From the NCBI GenBank assembly GCA_958450325.1, contig OY288259.1:57004987-57068986 (forward strand): a DNA stretch of 64,000 nt, written 5' to 3'. The DNA comes from Agrostemma githago (taxonomy: Eukaryota; Streptophyta; Magnoliopsida; Caryophyllales; Caryophyllaceae). This document shows positions 31,176 to 41,816 of the stretch, piece after piece. The first letter of the stretch is position 1. Every line of letters begins with the position of its first letter. The notes below the pieces were generated by a model. That model worked only from the letters and a program-made list of their open reading frames with translations. It was not told the DNA's origin and made no database searches. A program made the position numbers and the translations under genes.

Positions 31176-32568
31176 GTATTACTATTATTGTTATTATTGT
31201 TATTGCATCTTAGTTATCGCGCATTCATCTTTTTCAAGCAATTATTAATAAGGGTCGAAACCCGTTGACACGGATCCGACATCACAATCTCTAGGGATTT
31301 ATCGATGTCGGAGAAGTCGAGGGAATCAAGTCTTTTTACTTATTCAATCAAAGAGTCAATCTTTCCAAATCACATTAAATCAATTTAAGGCAATTTTCGT
31401 TGATGCTAAAATAATTGTCAAAACAATTCGTTAGAATTATGACATTATTAACGCGGAGGAAATTTAATCACAACAATCAATTTAAAACGATTTTCGATAC
31501 AAACACGATTTTGGCAAACAAACCGGCCTCGAACAGGTGCCACTCGACCGAGTGCTTCAGTCACTCGATCGAGTGACACCCTAAAATCGAGACAGAATGC
31601 TAAATATGACCACCACTCGATCGAGTCTCACAGTGACTCGGTCGAGTGGCCACGTACTCGACCGAGTCGGCCAATGACTCGGCCGAGTATGGTCTGTAAC
31701 GCAAACAGAATCAGTTTTTATAGGTCTACTCGATCGAGTCCATCGACCACTCGATCGAGTAGCCTCATAACGACTCAAAACACAAGTCGTACATTGTTCT
31801 ATCTTTTCAAACTCGATAGTATTTTACGACTTAGGTCAACATATGCATAATCAATCATATGTATACTATCTTTTCAAATCGTGCATCCCCATATTTGCAT
31901 CTTTTTCAATTCAATTCAATTTTGCACAAACCGTTATTATTCGTTATATTATTATATCATTACTAACGCGTTTGTTGTTTCTCTTGTTAATTTAATTTTG
32001 TTCGTTTATTATACTAAATGAACCCGCATGCTAAAATACAACTTTGACGTTAATCTTAGCTGCATTAAATTGACTTAGAAACCCGTTTCAATTCAATTCG
32101 CATGTTTAGGGAAAATACTGTTTGCATATCATTTTCCCGTTTTACTAGCACGCGTATTAGAAAGTCATTCGAGTTCTTAGTAGAGGCCGCTAAAGTGCGG
32201 GCGGGGTTGGGTGTCCTTTGTGGGCTTCCCAACACGTACCCTCACCCCTTACTCAGAACCTCGGTTTCCGGATGCCCGAAACCGTTGGCGCACGAGAGTC
32301 ATTCAATATACGATTAACCGCTCAAGTCGGCATCTATATCGCAATGCAAAGGGACGAGCCCAATAAACTCTGACATCGGAAATGGGCCGTATTTTGTATA
32401 CGGCTCACTACGACATAGAGTGGGCTCGAGCGGTTCCGAATAACCATAAAATTCGGTGGCGACTCCACATAGACCTAAATTTCAATTCGATCCTTCTCAT
32501 ATGGAGATTCATTCGCCTACCCAAACCCGCGCGTGGCCGCGTCGGGGTGGACCTATGTCATGTCCACA
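30134..32568 (+). repeat. Element B 3' LTR (2435 bp)
   Basis: Pair of 7943-10359, same ends, same two palindrome clusters, TATA near 30642 and (ATT)n tract near 30949-31206. The longer length is explained by the trinucleotide tract. CTCAC follows at 32569-32573. Confidence 0.95.
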
Positions 32569-32573
32569 CTCAC

Positions 32574-34243
32574 CACAAGGGGAGCACACCCCGTTATCCA
32601 TCAAGTTAGATTTCGATGTGACTAATAACGCAGCCGAATACGAAGCATGCATTCATGGGTTGCAAGCCGCCGCTGATTTAGGAGTAACAAACCTTCGGGT
32701 CCACGGTGACTCCTCATTAGTCATTAATCAAGCACTCCAGAAATGGAAAACTCGGAACGCAAATCTCGTAGCTTACCAAGCACGAGTAAGGGTTCTCGAA
32801 AAGCAGTTTCAAAAGGTGGAGTACATTTATCTACCCCGAGAAAAAAACCAGTTTGCAGATGCGCTATCCAAATTAGCATCTTTACTAAATATCCCGGAAC
32901 ACCTGACCAGCATGCCGATTTGCGTCGAAAGACGGTCTGAGCCGGCATATATCAACGCTATCCAAGACATCGAAATAACCGACCCAGAACCTTGGTACCA
33001 GGCTGTTCTTACCTACTTGACGTCGGGAGAATATCCTCCGGGATCTGAAAACCGGGCCAAGAAAGCCCTACGAAGATGGGCCACTCAGTTCATCCGCACG
33101 GACGATGGACAGTTGTACAAAAAGACGGCACAGGGGGCTTTACTCCTATGCATCTATAAAACACAGGCCGAAAAGGTCATGGCCGAGGTGCACGATGGTG
33201 AGAACGGCCCGCATATGAATGCCCATATGCTAGCTCGAAAAATCGCCAGACTCGGGTACTATTGGAATAGCATGGAAACCGACTGTCAGTTATATGTCAA
33301 GCACTGTCACAACTGTCAGATTTTCGGCAACGTCCAGCATATGCCGTCATCCCTGTTATATACTATGACATCACCATGGCCATTTTCAACATCGGGAATT
33401 GATATAATCGGGAAAGTGAACCCTTCCGGGACGGAAGGTCACTGCTTTATTCTAGTGGTTATTGACTATTTCACTAAATGGGTCGAAGCCGAGTCGTATC
33501 GTGTCTTGAACGCCAAGCACGTTGCAAAATTTATCCAAGATAAAATTATATACCGATACGGGATCCCGCACGAATTCATTAGTGATCACGGGACCCATTT
33601 CCAAGCCGAAACCGCTACTTTGCTAGCAAAATATAAGATTCAAAGGCATACATCTTCGCCTTACCGTCCCCAAACCAATGGAGCGGTAGAGGCAGCAAAT
33701 AAAACAATTGTCACCATACTTAAAAAAATGGCTGATAATTACCGGGATTGGCCCGATAAAATCCCTTTCGCCTTATGGGGATACCGGACCTCAATCCGCA
33801 CTGCAACCGGGGCAACTCCATATTATCTGACGTATGGAATGGAGGCAGTCCAGCCGGTCGAGCTTGAGGTACCATCTCTAAGGATTCTACTCGAAAGTCA
33901 GGTGCCTGAAGCAGATTGGGTCCAAGCCCGATACGATTCGTTGATTCTTTTGGACGAACGACGATCCCAAGCCCTCAACAATATCCAGATATATCAAAAA
34001 AGGATAAAACGGGCTTTCAACAGAAGGGTTAGGCCCAGAAATATCAAAGAGGGCGATCTAGTCCTAAAATCTATCCGGGCTTTGCTACCAGTCGACCCAA
34101 GAGGAAAATTCAAACCTAATTGGGCCAGACCGTATTTAGTGAAGAAGGTTTTATCAGGAGGAGCCGTAATGCTGACAGACTTGGATGGGAACGAATTTGT
34201 CAACCCAACCAACTTGGACCAATTGAAGCGCTACTACCCCTAA
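32574..34243 (+). CDS. pol: Element A pol, second piece (second RNase H and integrase)
   Basis: Continues the frame of 7246-7942 after removal of B and one CTCAC copy. It covers the rest of the archaeal-like RNase H (His-Gly-Asp-Ser-Ser motif), the integrase His-His-Cys-Cys zinc region, the catalytic core and the C-terminal domain ending in the Tyr-Tyr-Pro shared with B. All three catalytic acids are present (Asp in Gly-Ile-Asp-Ile-Ile; Asp in Ile-Ser-Asp-His-Gly; Glu in Val-Glu-Ala-Ala-Asn), unlike B. No stop is seen. Translations starting at 32456 include B's LTR and are chimeric artefacts. Confidence 0.9.
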
Positions 34244-34575
34244 CCTTATCTCAATGTCATTTGCTAAAAGTTTATCTTTTTTTTACAAAACTTTCAAAAA
34301 TTAAGCAAGTCAATGAGTTAGGATTACTGATCCTACTGTCGCACATCTCGAACTAATAGTCTTGATGTATTTCAAAAATTGCAAAAATCTATGTCTGAAC
34401 TACGGTCGGTTTGATTCCACTAATCGTGGATACGTAGTCAACCCCTCAAAAGGGTACAACCACTGCAATAACGAAAAGACAGGAACGGTTTTCACTAATA
34501 TGTCTTTTATTATATCAAAAAAAATGCCTCACGCAAAAATAAACAACAAAAGTCACACAAAAATAGTAGTAATAC
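34244..34575 (+). other. Spacer between pol and antisense gene in element A
   Basis: A/T-rich sequence matching 27285-27700 of B, with the same conserved 'GGATACGTAG' block. Presumed convergent 3' UTRs. Confidence 0.55.
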
Positions 34576-35487
34576 TTAAATAATAAAATTTAGGAGACTA
34601 CTCGTACATTTTTCCCGAGGCCGACGAGGTGGGGGCGAACGTTCCCTAATCACAAGTGGAACTTCCTTTGCTCGAACCCGCTTCTTCGATTTCGGTTTCT
34701 CCGTCCCCTGTACCGGTCCGATCTGAGCCCGTACGTGCTCGGGTAGTCTATCCCGAGGACCAAGTCGGTCCTTAGCTGCTAGTCTTGGACCAAGTCTCCT
34801 TTCTAAGTCCGTCTGGGGGCTCATCTTCCCCCATGTACTTTTAGTGCTGGACCATTTAGTCAAAGTCTTAGCCTTCCCTTTCTGGCCTGACATCAGTCGG
34901 ACCATTGTAGCTGGGGCGTCGCCGTCATCAAAGAAACCTCGATTATCTTTAGCCTGTTCTCGGCGCAGCAAGTCAAAGGCTTCATCAGTCTTTAAAGCAG
35001 CACGGGCTTTAGCAGAATCTGCCTGGGTCCACTTCGTATAAGAATATGATACCCAGATCGAGGGAGAAGCTTTAGAAACGGGCCAAGTGTGCCGGGTATA
35101 CCATCTTTGCACCCAAGTGTCACACATCACGTCCGTTAGCTGAGTAGATTCACTCACAACCGCTTCGATTTCCGGGATTCTCTGGGCCCGACCATATTGC
35201 CTAAGTATGCGATCGGGGTAAAGATGGATGGTCTGCCTAAAAGATAGGATCAGTTGATAACGGGCCCTATCTCGCAATTCTAACCCGGTCCAGACATAAA
35301 TGGGCCACCAAGGTACGGTCCAACGGATCAATGGGCCTCCATGGAAAGACAACAGCTCGTCCCAGAATTTTTGGGTAGTAAGGCGAGAAAAGTCAACAGT
35401 CCGTCTTCTCGTCATCACTTGGTTCGGACGATATCGGCTTACATCTAGAGGAGGATCCAAGATCGATAGCCTCTCAAAAAGCCATAG
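34576..35487 (-). CDS. Element A antisense gene, exon 2
   Basis: Homologue of B's exon 2, entered through the acceptor ACTTTTCAG at 35488 and reading Leu-Trp-Leu-Phe-Glu-Arg. It is open throughout. The C-terminal tail differs from B and ends sooner in the basic domain. The Arg-Leu-Gly-Pro repeats are conserved. Confidence 0.75.
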   Translation of the reverse strand, partial: LWLFERLSILDPPLDVSRYRPNQVMTRRRTVDFSRLTTQKFWDELLSFHGGPLIRWTVPWWPIYVWTGLELRDRARYQLILSFRQTIHLYPDRILRQYGRAQRIPEIEAVVSESTQLTDVMCDTWVQRWYTRHTWPVSKASPSIWVSYSYTKWTQADSAKARAALKTDEAFDLLRREQAKDNRGFFDDGDAPATMVRLMSGQKGKAKTLTKWSSTKSTWGKMSPQTDLERRLGPRLAAKDRLGPRDRLPEHVRAQIGPVQGTEKPKSKKRVRAKEVPLVIRERSPPPRRPREKCTSSLLNFII

Positions 35488-35665
35488 CTGAAAAGTCAAA
35501 ATCGCGAAAAGTCAAAATCGTGAAAAGTCAAAGTCGTAAAAAAAAAATCGCAAAAACCCAGAAAAACGGGAAAATCGACAAAAACCGCGAGAAGATTGAG
35601 GACCGAAAAAAAGCGAAAATTGAAAAAAAATAAAAAATTGCGAAAATCGAGGAAAAATAGCCTAC
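35488..35665 (-). other. Intron of element A antisense gene
   Basis: 178 bp, donor GTAGGC after CAG, acceptor TTTTCAG. It contains three 16-bp direct repeats (GAAAAGTCAAAATCGY, 35490-35537) and A-rich sequence, and none of the palindromes found in B's intron. Position and phase are the same as in B. Confidence 0.75.
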
Positions 35666-35979
35666 CTGTAGAAGACGGGTGCTACCGGTCAGCCTGATCG
35701 ATGGATCCCTCTTACGATTATCTAAGCCTTGGATAATCTCCCCAGTAATCAGCCAAGTTGGGCTATGCTCTATCTCCATTTGATCCGCTACGGCGAGAAG
35801 TCTAACATGGCCCATACAAGATAGCCAATCCATGAAGCATCCAAAAAGTGACGATCCACTTGCATCTGACGGATTGTGGATAGCTGGGTGACGCCATTCT
35901 GATTCAAAATAACTTTGTCAGCATCTCTGAAAATTCGGGACCAATCTTGCAACATTCCAACTAATCGATCAATACCCAT
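35666..35979 (-). pseudogene. Element A antisense gene, exon 1, internally deleted
   Basis: Starts with the same Met-Gly-Ile-Asp-Arg-Leu at 35979 and follows B for about 48 codons to Phe-Leu-Asp-Ala. It then jumps, out of frame, to the segment around Met-Asp-Trp-Leu-Ser near the exon's 3' end. Roughly 325 bp present in B (about 29025-29350) is missing, including most of the PMD-like motif. The junction lies near 35830-35850. The 3' part (35666-35833) and the splice donor remain intact. Confidence 0.75.
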
Positions 35980-36086
35980 GATGAACTTCTGAAAAGAAGA
36001 AATAAGTTTCTCAAGGCTTGTTTTTTTTTCTTTGAAGGGAGAAGAGGATTGTGTGAATTATGAATAATTGTGAGCAGGGAGAAGGG

Positions 36087-36094
36087 TATTTATA
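36087..36094 (-). promoter_or_regulatory. TATA box of the antisense gene in element A
   Basis: TATAAATA on the minus strand, about 108 bp upstream of the antisense ATG at 35979; equivalent to B's 29596-29603. Confidence 0.65.
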
Positions 36095-36098
36095 GCAT

Positions 36099-36577
36099 GA
36101 AACCAAATTCTCCTCCTCACTTTGAGATTCCTAATCCAAAGGGATTTAGCATACAGGCCTTTTTCCTAGGATCTAGCTAAGTCATCCCGAGCATTCCTAT
36201 TCCTTCTCAGAGTCAAAATACCTTATTTTCAAAAATTCTTCCAAATTCAAAATCTCAAAAAATCCTCTTCAATTTTTTATTCCCCAGCACGAGTCATTTC
36301 TCCTAAAAATGTGTTACATGCAAACTTTGCATAAATCATTATACAGGACGACTCAAACAAAACCGTGCAATCAACTCTCCAGCGGCATAGACTCATACGA
36401 CAAGTCCGATTCCCCACGGAGTTATCAACTTCAACTCAGGTACATTTCTAGTCTCCGGCCGGCGGGCCCTCCACGCAGGTCTAACGGACCTTAAACGACC
36501 CGATCGGAAGCTGCCAGGTTTTAATCTTTGATTGACCTGGTGGCTACTCTGACTTTCGCCTTGTCCAAGCCTCAGTC
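36099..36577 (+). other. Element A 3' untranslated region
   Basis: Non-coding, similar to 29620-30120 of B, leading to the polypurine tract AGAGTGGGGGCTC at 36578-36590. Confidence 0.6.
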
Positions 36578-36590
36578 AGAGTGGGGGCTC

Positions 36591-38977
36591 TGTAGACACC
36601 CATATTTTGACTGTCAGGTGTCTATAGCAGTTTCCGACAAACACCCGATGATGATCGGACGCAAACGTGCTCTAAATACTCAGAAACGGGCTCAAAATCA
36701 TTGGCATTTGGCTTGGGCTCATTATGGAGTACATATTTCACAAAACCAACCTCAAAATCAGGCCCAGCGGGTCGTTTCGAGTCAAATAAGACTAATTTGG
36801 GTCGATTCCGACACCAGGGGTAAAACTGTCTTTTAACGACCGAGTCAAAACCAAAAATATTCCCGAGGTACGTGAGTCAGCCGTGACACCTCACACGGCT
36901 GATTCGAACTCTAATCCTACGAAAAATCAGCTACATAAAATATTAAACAAATCCGTTTAAGGATGGAATTCGATCTCAAGTAGGAATCCTATCGAAAACC
37001 GATTCAAACACCCGACCGAGTGCAAACACTCGGCCGAGCAGCCCTCTACCAGCCGGTTCCCCTTCTTCCTTCACAAGAAAGCGGAATCCTCATTCCTTTC
37101 GAATTCTTACGTTTCCTATCTTAAACGGTAGTTCAAACTCTCCTAGCCAAGGTCGGGAACTCCCTATAAATAGCCCCTTGCACACACACTTTTGAAGACA
37201 GCTACAACATCAATTATTCTCATACACTCATAGCATCAAATATAGAAATCGACATCCATACACACACATTCATACAAGCATAAAAACTAGGCACCGAGGA
37301 ACCGATATCTCGTCCAAAACCCGAAGGAAATCCGGCCCTATACCCGACACCCTTCATGACCAAACCGAACCACCATAACTCACCGACATCTACTCGACGC
37401 TCTTGTGCCCAAGCCACGTCCCGACGAGCCCCGATCCGAGTAAACAGAAGCATGTAGGTTGAGGGTGTAACAAAACCCGATTTCTCCTTTTTCTTCTCTT
37501 CTCCTCCTCGTCCGTCTTATTTTTTATGGGTCGGTCGTCGCTTTTTTATTTTTTTCTAATATCGATATTATTAAAAACTATTTTCATATATCAAACATTC
37601 TTAAAAATATGATATCGATTTTCCATAATCGAATATTGTATCAAAAAGAATTATATTAAGATCTCGACGATGTTAAAAATCATTACATCTTTTTTTTCGT
37701 TCAAACTTCTTTTTACAAAACTTTTTTTATTTCATTCCGAATACTCGATATCGATTTCATAATCGAATATCGGGTACGACGAATATCGAAAACATAAAAT
37801 CGAATACAAATTAATTCATATTTTGTACGCGATTTATCAAAATTAGCAATTTCGAACAAAAGATAAAAAACCGGGACAGACCCGCACGCGAGTCGCGCCA
37901 CACCCAGGCGACTCGCGCACGGGCCTGAAACCCGAGTCCTTTTTAGCTTTTTTTTTTCGTTCGTTTTATTTTATTATTCTACGAAACGATTTCAAAATTT
38001 ATATCTTTTCTAAAACTATTCGAAGTATTTGATATTGATTTCGTAGTCAATTATCGAATATAACGAATATCGAAAATATTAGATCGAGTACAAATTATGC
38101 AATATTTGTACGTGATTTAATAAAAGCATCGAACTTTCAAAAATCAGTCCCGAAAACAGACCGGGACGCGAGTCGTGCGCGTCCCGGGCGAGCCGCGCGG
38201 CCGGCTGCCACGATGCGCCTTTCTCGTTTTTTTTATTATTATTCGAACTTCGTTTTTTTATACAAAACAGCGTTTTAACAATATTTTTCAGATTTCGATT
38301 AATATTTATTTTCTCGATCTCGTATATTCATTTTATTTGCTATATTATTTTTACAAATCGATACTAACTCGTTTGTTTATTTTGTAGCAAATTCACATCT
38401 TTTTTCATCTTTTGTTTTATTATAATAAAACGAATCTCACATGCTAAATTCAACTTTGACGTTAAATTTTTCATGCATTAAACCGACTTAGCAACCCATT
38501 CAATTCCTCGCATGTTTAGGAAAAACAATGTTTGCATATCATTCATCGTATTACTAACGCGCGTATTAAAAAAATCATTCGATATCCTAGTAGAGACCGC
38601 TAATGTGCGGGCGGGGTCGGGTGTTCTTAGTGAACTTCCCAACACGTACCCCCACCCCTTACTCAGAACCGTGGTTTCCGGATGTCCGAATCCATTGGCA
38701 ACGAGAGTCATTCAATATACGATTAACCGCTCAAGTCGGCATCGGTATCGATATGCAAAGGGACGAGCCCAATAAACTTTGACATCGGAACTGGGCCGTA
38801 TTTTGTATACGGCCCACTACGACATAGAGTGGGCTCGAACGGTTCCGAATAACCATAAAATTTGGTGGCGACTCCAACTTCGATTTAAATTTCAATTTGA
38901 CCATCTCATATGGAGATTCATTCGCCTCCCCAAACCCGCGCGTGGCCGCGTCGGGGTGGACCTATGTCATGTCCACA
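36591..38977 (+). repeat. Element A 3' LTR (2387 bp)
   Basis: Begins TGTAGACACCCAT, ends TGTCCACA. TATA box TATAAATA at 37165-37172. In the slots where B has CACTCGATCGAGTG, A has CGACCGAGT/CGGCCGAG (37010-37045) and GC-rich CGCGAGTCGCG words (37880-37920 and 38160-38205). The U5 block matches the other Tat LTRs. Followed by CCACT. Confidence 0.92.
37165..37172 (+). promoter_or_regulatory. TATA box of element A 3' LTR
   Basis: TATAAATA within CCCTATAAATAGCCCC; likely U3/R promoter. Confidence 0.65.
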
Positions 38978-39066
38978 CCACTACCTGACAGAATCTAGTC
39001 ATCCAGTGGCCTGGGCAACCATATTTCTACCATATACAACTAGTGGAAATAAAACAAAGTAAATAG

Positions 39067-40125
39067 GGTTATTTAACGGGAATAATACTAACTTTGGGTG
39101 GTATTCCATAAATAAAACCAACTTTAAATAATACGGGAATAAAATCATGTATGAGACATATTATACAGGAATAGAATTGTCTCACCTGCTACCGTCTACG
39201 CCTGTCATATTTCACTAATACTTTCATGTAACCCCATACAATTCTGGATTTTTTTTAACTTCAAATTCCATCTTCACTCCATCTTCTTCTTCCTCAATTC
39301 ATCTTATGCTTCACTTCATCTTCTTCTTCCTCAATTCATCTTGTCGAGGTAATTTTTTTTTTGAAATTTTTCTTTGTTTGTCAACTTTCGAAGGTAATTC
39401 ATCTTGTCCATCTTTATAATTACCATTAAAATTGTCGAAAACCAATTTTCAAGGGTTATAGCTATTAACCATATCCATTCAAATCAAGAAGATCATACTA
39501 ATAATCAAAAGGATCAATACAAATCAATCAATCCCTAAAATCAAGGGACACTAATCTTGTTCATACTACAAATGAACAAGGTACATATTTATAGTGATAC
39601 AAGGCTACAATCATGCTATAATTATGAGACTACACATATATAAAGTTCCTATAATTTGTAGTATGAACAAGATTATAGGAACTTCATTTCTCAATCCTTT
39701 GCGTCGGCAATAATATCAATGGTGAGTATTGTTTTCATTTCCCAAAATCGATTTTTCTGGGTTTCCTTTACTAATTTAGGGTTTTTGTATTCCGGCTTTA
39801 ATTTAGAGATTATTCTGGGTTTCCTATTAGTATTCTTTTAATTGGTTTGGTTAAAAAAAGTAGGTTGATCCATAGAGATTCGTGACCTTGAAGTCTTGTT
39901 ATGGGGGAAATCGAGTTTGCTGTTGACTTGTGGGAATGAGGAAGATGAAGAAATGTGTTAATTAATAGTATGAGACTCACAGAAACCGACTTCATCCGGT
40001 CATTTAAGAGGCAATTTCATTCTCGTATAATATGTCTCATACTTGGTTTTATTCCCGTATTAATTAAAGTTGGTTTTATTTATGGAATACCACCCAAAGT
40101 TGGTATTATTCATGTTAAATAACCC
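39067..40125. mobile_element. Mutator-type non-autonomous DNA transposon (1059 bp, 9-bp TSD)
   Basis: Imperfect terminal inverted repeats of about 113 bp (39067-39179 and 40012-40125) beginning GGGTTATTTAAC, flanked by a perfect 9-bp duplication AAGTAAATA (39058-39066 and 40126-40134). Long TIRs and a 9-bp duplication are the marks of MULEs. No transposase is seen. Inside are two more inverted pairs: 21 bp (39553-39573 with 39654-39674) and 13 bp (39643-39655 with 39672-39684). There is also a doubled CTTCATCTTCTTCTTCC segment near 39280-39342. Confidence 0.85.
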
Positions 40126-40149
40126 AAGTAAATAAACAACATCTAATAA

Positions 40150-40470
40150 TTGGGCTCCTCTACCAGACCCGTTGGGACATGCACACTCTGAAACACATTA
40201 ACGAATCACTTTCGAGATAATTATTGTTTGGTACCTCCCTTTAACAGCTTCGGCAGTCCAAAGCTAGCATGCCGCCTTGGCCTCCGTCACCTCGGGCGTC
40301 CACTGTGCCCGTACCCATTTGCTTCCTCCCTTGACCCTTGAGCATACGTCCAAGTCTCATCACGAATTACAAAACCCAACCCCACTTTGGACCTTTGGTA
40401 TCCACCAAAACCGCACCATCAACATTCACTTTTATGCCCCGGCTGTCCACAGACAGTAGACTGACAAGCC
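40150..40470 (-). pseudogene. RNase H (RVT_3-type) relic of a non-LTR element or RNase H-like gene
   Basis: Minus-strand reading gives Lys-Val-Asn-Val-Asp-Gly-Ala, then Gly-Trp-Val, a stop, Arg-Asp-Glu, later Glu-Ala-Lys-Ala-Ala-Cys and, after a frameshift, Glu-Ser-Asp-Ser-Leu. These are the ordered motifs of the plant RVT_3 RNase H domain, with the first Asp, the Glu and the second Asp visible. Several stops and a frameshift make it a relic. The family (L1-derived or domesticated) cannot be told. Confidence 0.6.
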
Positions 40471-40798
40471 GTAGTCACGTACTAAGACGGTCAAGCCCTG
40501 AATAATGACCATTGGAGGCTTTGGAGTTTGGATCATCATCGAAGGTCATAGAGTTGCGAATCGACAAAACATCCGACGCCAAGGTGAGGAAACCGACCCT
40601 AACATTAACATCCATGCCCTCGAGAATTGCATGCATTGTCCCTGCCAAGTGGCTACCCATCACAGTCTGCTCAACAATATCTTCAAATCCCTAGCCAATC
40701 AATGGCCAATTTTATCCACGTAATAATACTTGTATAGTAATAAAAAAAATCATAAATTTTTTAATGTATTAGTTATCGTTAATGGAGAATAATATGTT

Positions 40799-41816
40799 TT
40801 TTGAGTTTTTTTTACGTGATAGTTCTGTATTTTTTTTTTGAAATTTTATATGATAATCTTGTTTTTTTTAAAAACATGTACGGTAAGTCTCTACTTTCTT
40901 AAAAACTATGGATTTTCTACGTGGTACCCCTGAACTTTTTACTTTTCTACCTTATACCCCTACACTTTTTTACCTATACACATGGTATCCTTGTACTTTA
41001 CTACAACTTTCTTTGGTATCCCTAAACTTTATTACTTCGTATTATCTTTATTGGTACACCTAAACTTTTTTTTCCGTCATGTTTTGGCAACAAATTACCT
41101 TTTTATGCTCAAGATTAAAAGTTAAACGTCATCTAACCTACCTAATTAACCGATAATTAAACTTAAACTAACAATTTTGTACGTGTTTGCAGTTTATACT
41201 CCAGATCTAAACGAATTATATTTTTGACGTTATATTGTCAAATCAAATGATAACACTTCAATTAAGCTCAGTTACTTGTTAACTACTATCTAAGTTAAAT
41301 GATATTGAAGTCTTAATTCTAAGCTAAAAATATAATCTAATGACAAAACTTGATGGAAAAAAAAATTTCGGGCCACTAGTTAAATTAATAATAAAATTCA
41401 AGGGTACCATGTATAGACATAGAAAAGGTAGGGATACCATGTAGAAAAGTGAAAAACATAGGGGTGCCACGTAGAAAATCCCTAAAAACTAATGTGGTAA
41501 CTCTCTACTTGCTTATCACTCTCCAACGTGACTCTTAACTTTAATTCCGTTAAATTTGTTCGTTAAATAGTTGATTAAACAATGATTAAACTTTGGTTAG
41601 GACTCTTAGGAGTACAAGAAAAGAGAACAATCGATGTACAAACTCCTTTAAATGCCAACTTACCCCTTTAATTACAAACCAAATAGACGAAACTAATTTA
41701 AGGGTCACATTTCTAAGTACATGAAAGTGAAAGGTTAACACATATATTTTTTTTAAAATCAAAATTACCATATATAGAATTTTCAAAAATCAAAATTATC
41801 ACGTAGAAAAAATCCA
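40799..41816. mobile_element. Outer TIR element relic hosting a younger MITE
   Basis: Sequence at about 40799-40890 (TTTTACGTGATAGTT then A/T-rich) is an imperfect inverted repeat of about 41730-41816. The inner MITE at 40909-41482 sits close to its left arm. A possible duplication, AATATG, flanks it, but no 9-bp duplication is clear. No coding capacity. Confidence 0.5.
40909..41482. mobile_element. Mutator-type MITE (574 bp, 9-bp TSD TAAAAACTA)
   Basis: Inverted ends GGATTTTCTACGTGG at left and its reverse complement at right (first base differs), flanked by TAAAAACTA at 40900-40908 and 41483-41491. The terminal ~55 bp repeat a 'GGTACCCCT' phrase in both arms. No ORF. Confidence 0.8.

Larger units (their letters stand above)
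7943..32568 (+). mobile_element. Element B: structurally complete Tat-lineage retrotransposon, CTCAC target duplication
   Basis: 5' LTR 7943-10359, PBS 10363-10380, leader, gag-pol 20961-27284, antisense spliced gene 27701-29493, polypurine tract 30121-30133, 3' LTR 30134-32568. It is flanked by CTCAC at 7938-7942 and 32569-32573. Without the nested Athila D (10804-20314) it is about 15.1 kb. The two LTRs differ by only a handful of substitutions outside the trinucleotide repeat, so insertion was recent. It lies in the same orientation as A, inside A's second RNase H domain. The dual RNase H and fused gag-pol place it in the Tat clade; there is no extra ORF upstream of gag as in Ogre. Confidence 0.95.
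7245..38977 (+). mobile_element. Element A: Tat-lineage retrotransposon (host of B and abutted by C)
   Basis: Plus-strand element whose visible parts are pol (7245-7942, continuing at 32574-34243), the antisense gene region (34576-35979), a polypurine tract (36578-36590) and the 3' LTR (36591-38977). Everything from 7943 to 32573 is the later insertion B plus one copy of its CTCAC target duplication. Removing B restores an open reading frame through the second RNase H domain. A's own 5' half is not in the window. The five bases after its 3' LTR are CCACT, which would be its target duplication if the left flank shows the same. Confidence 0.85.

Noticed and set aside
32456..32568. ATG at 32456 as start of an integrase protein
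   Set aside because: The first 38 codons are B's U5. The true coding continuity is with 7942 through the insertion.
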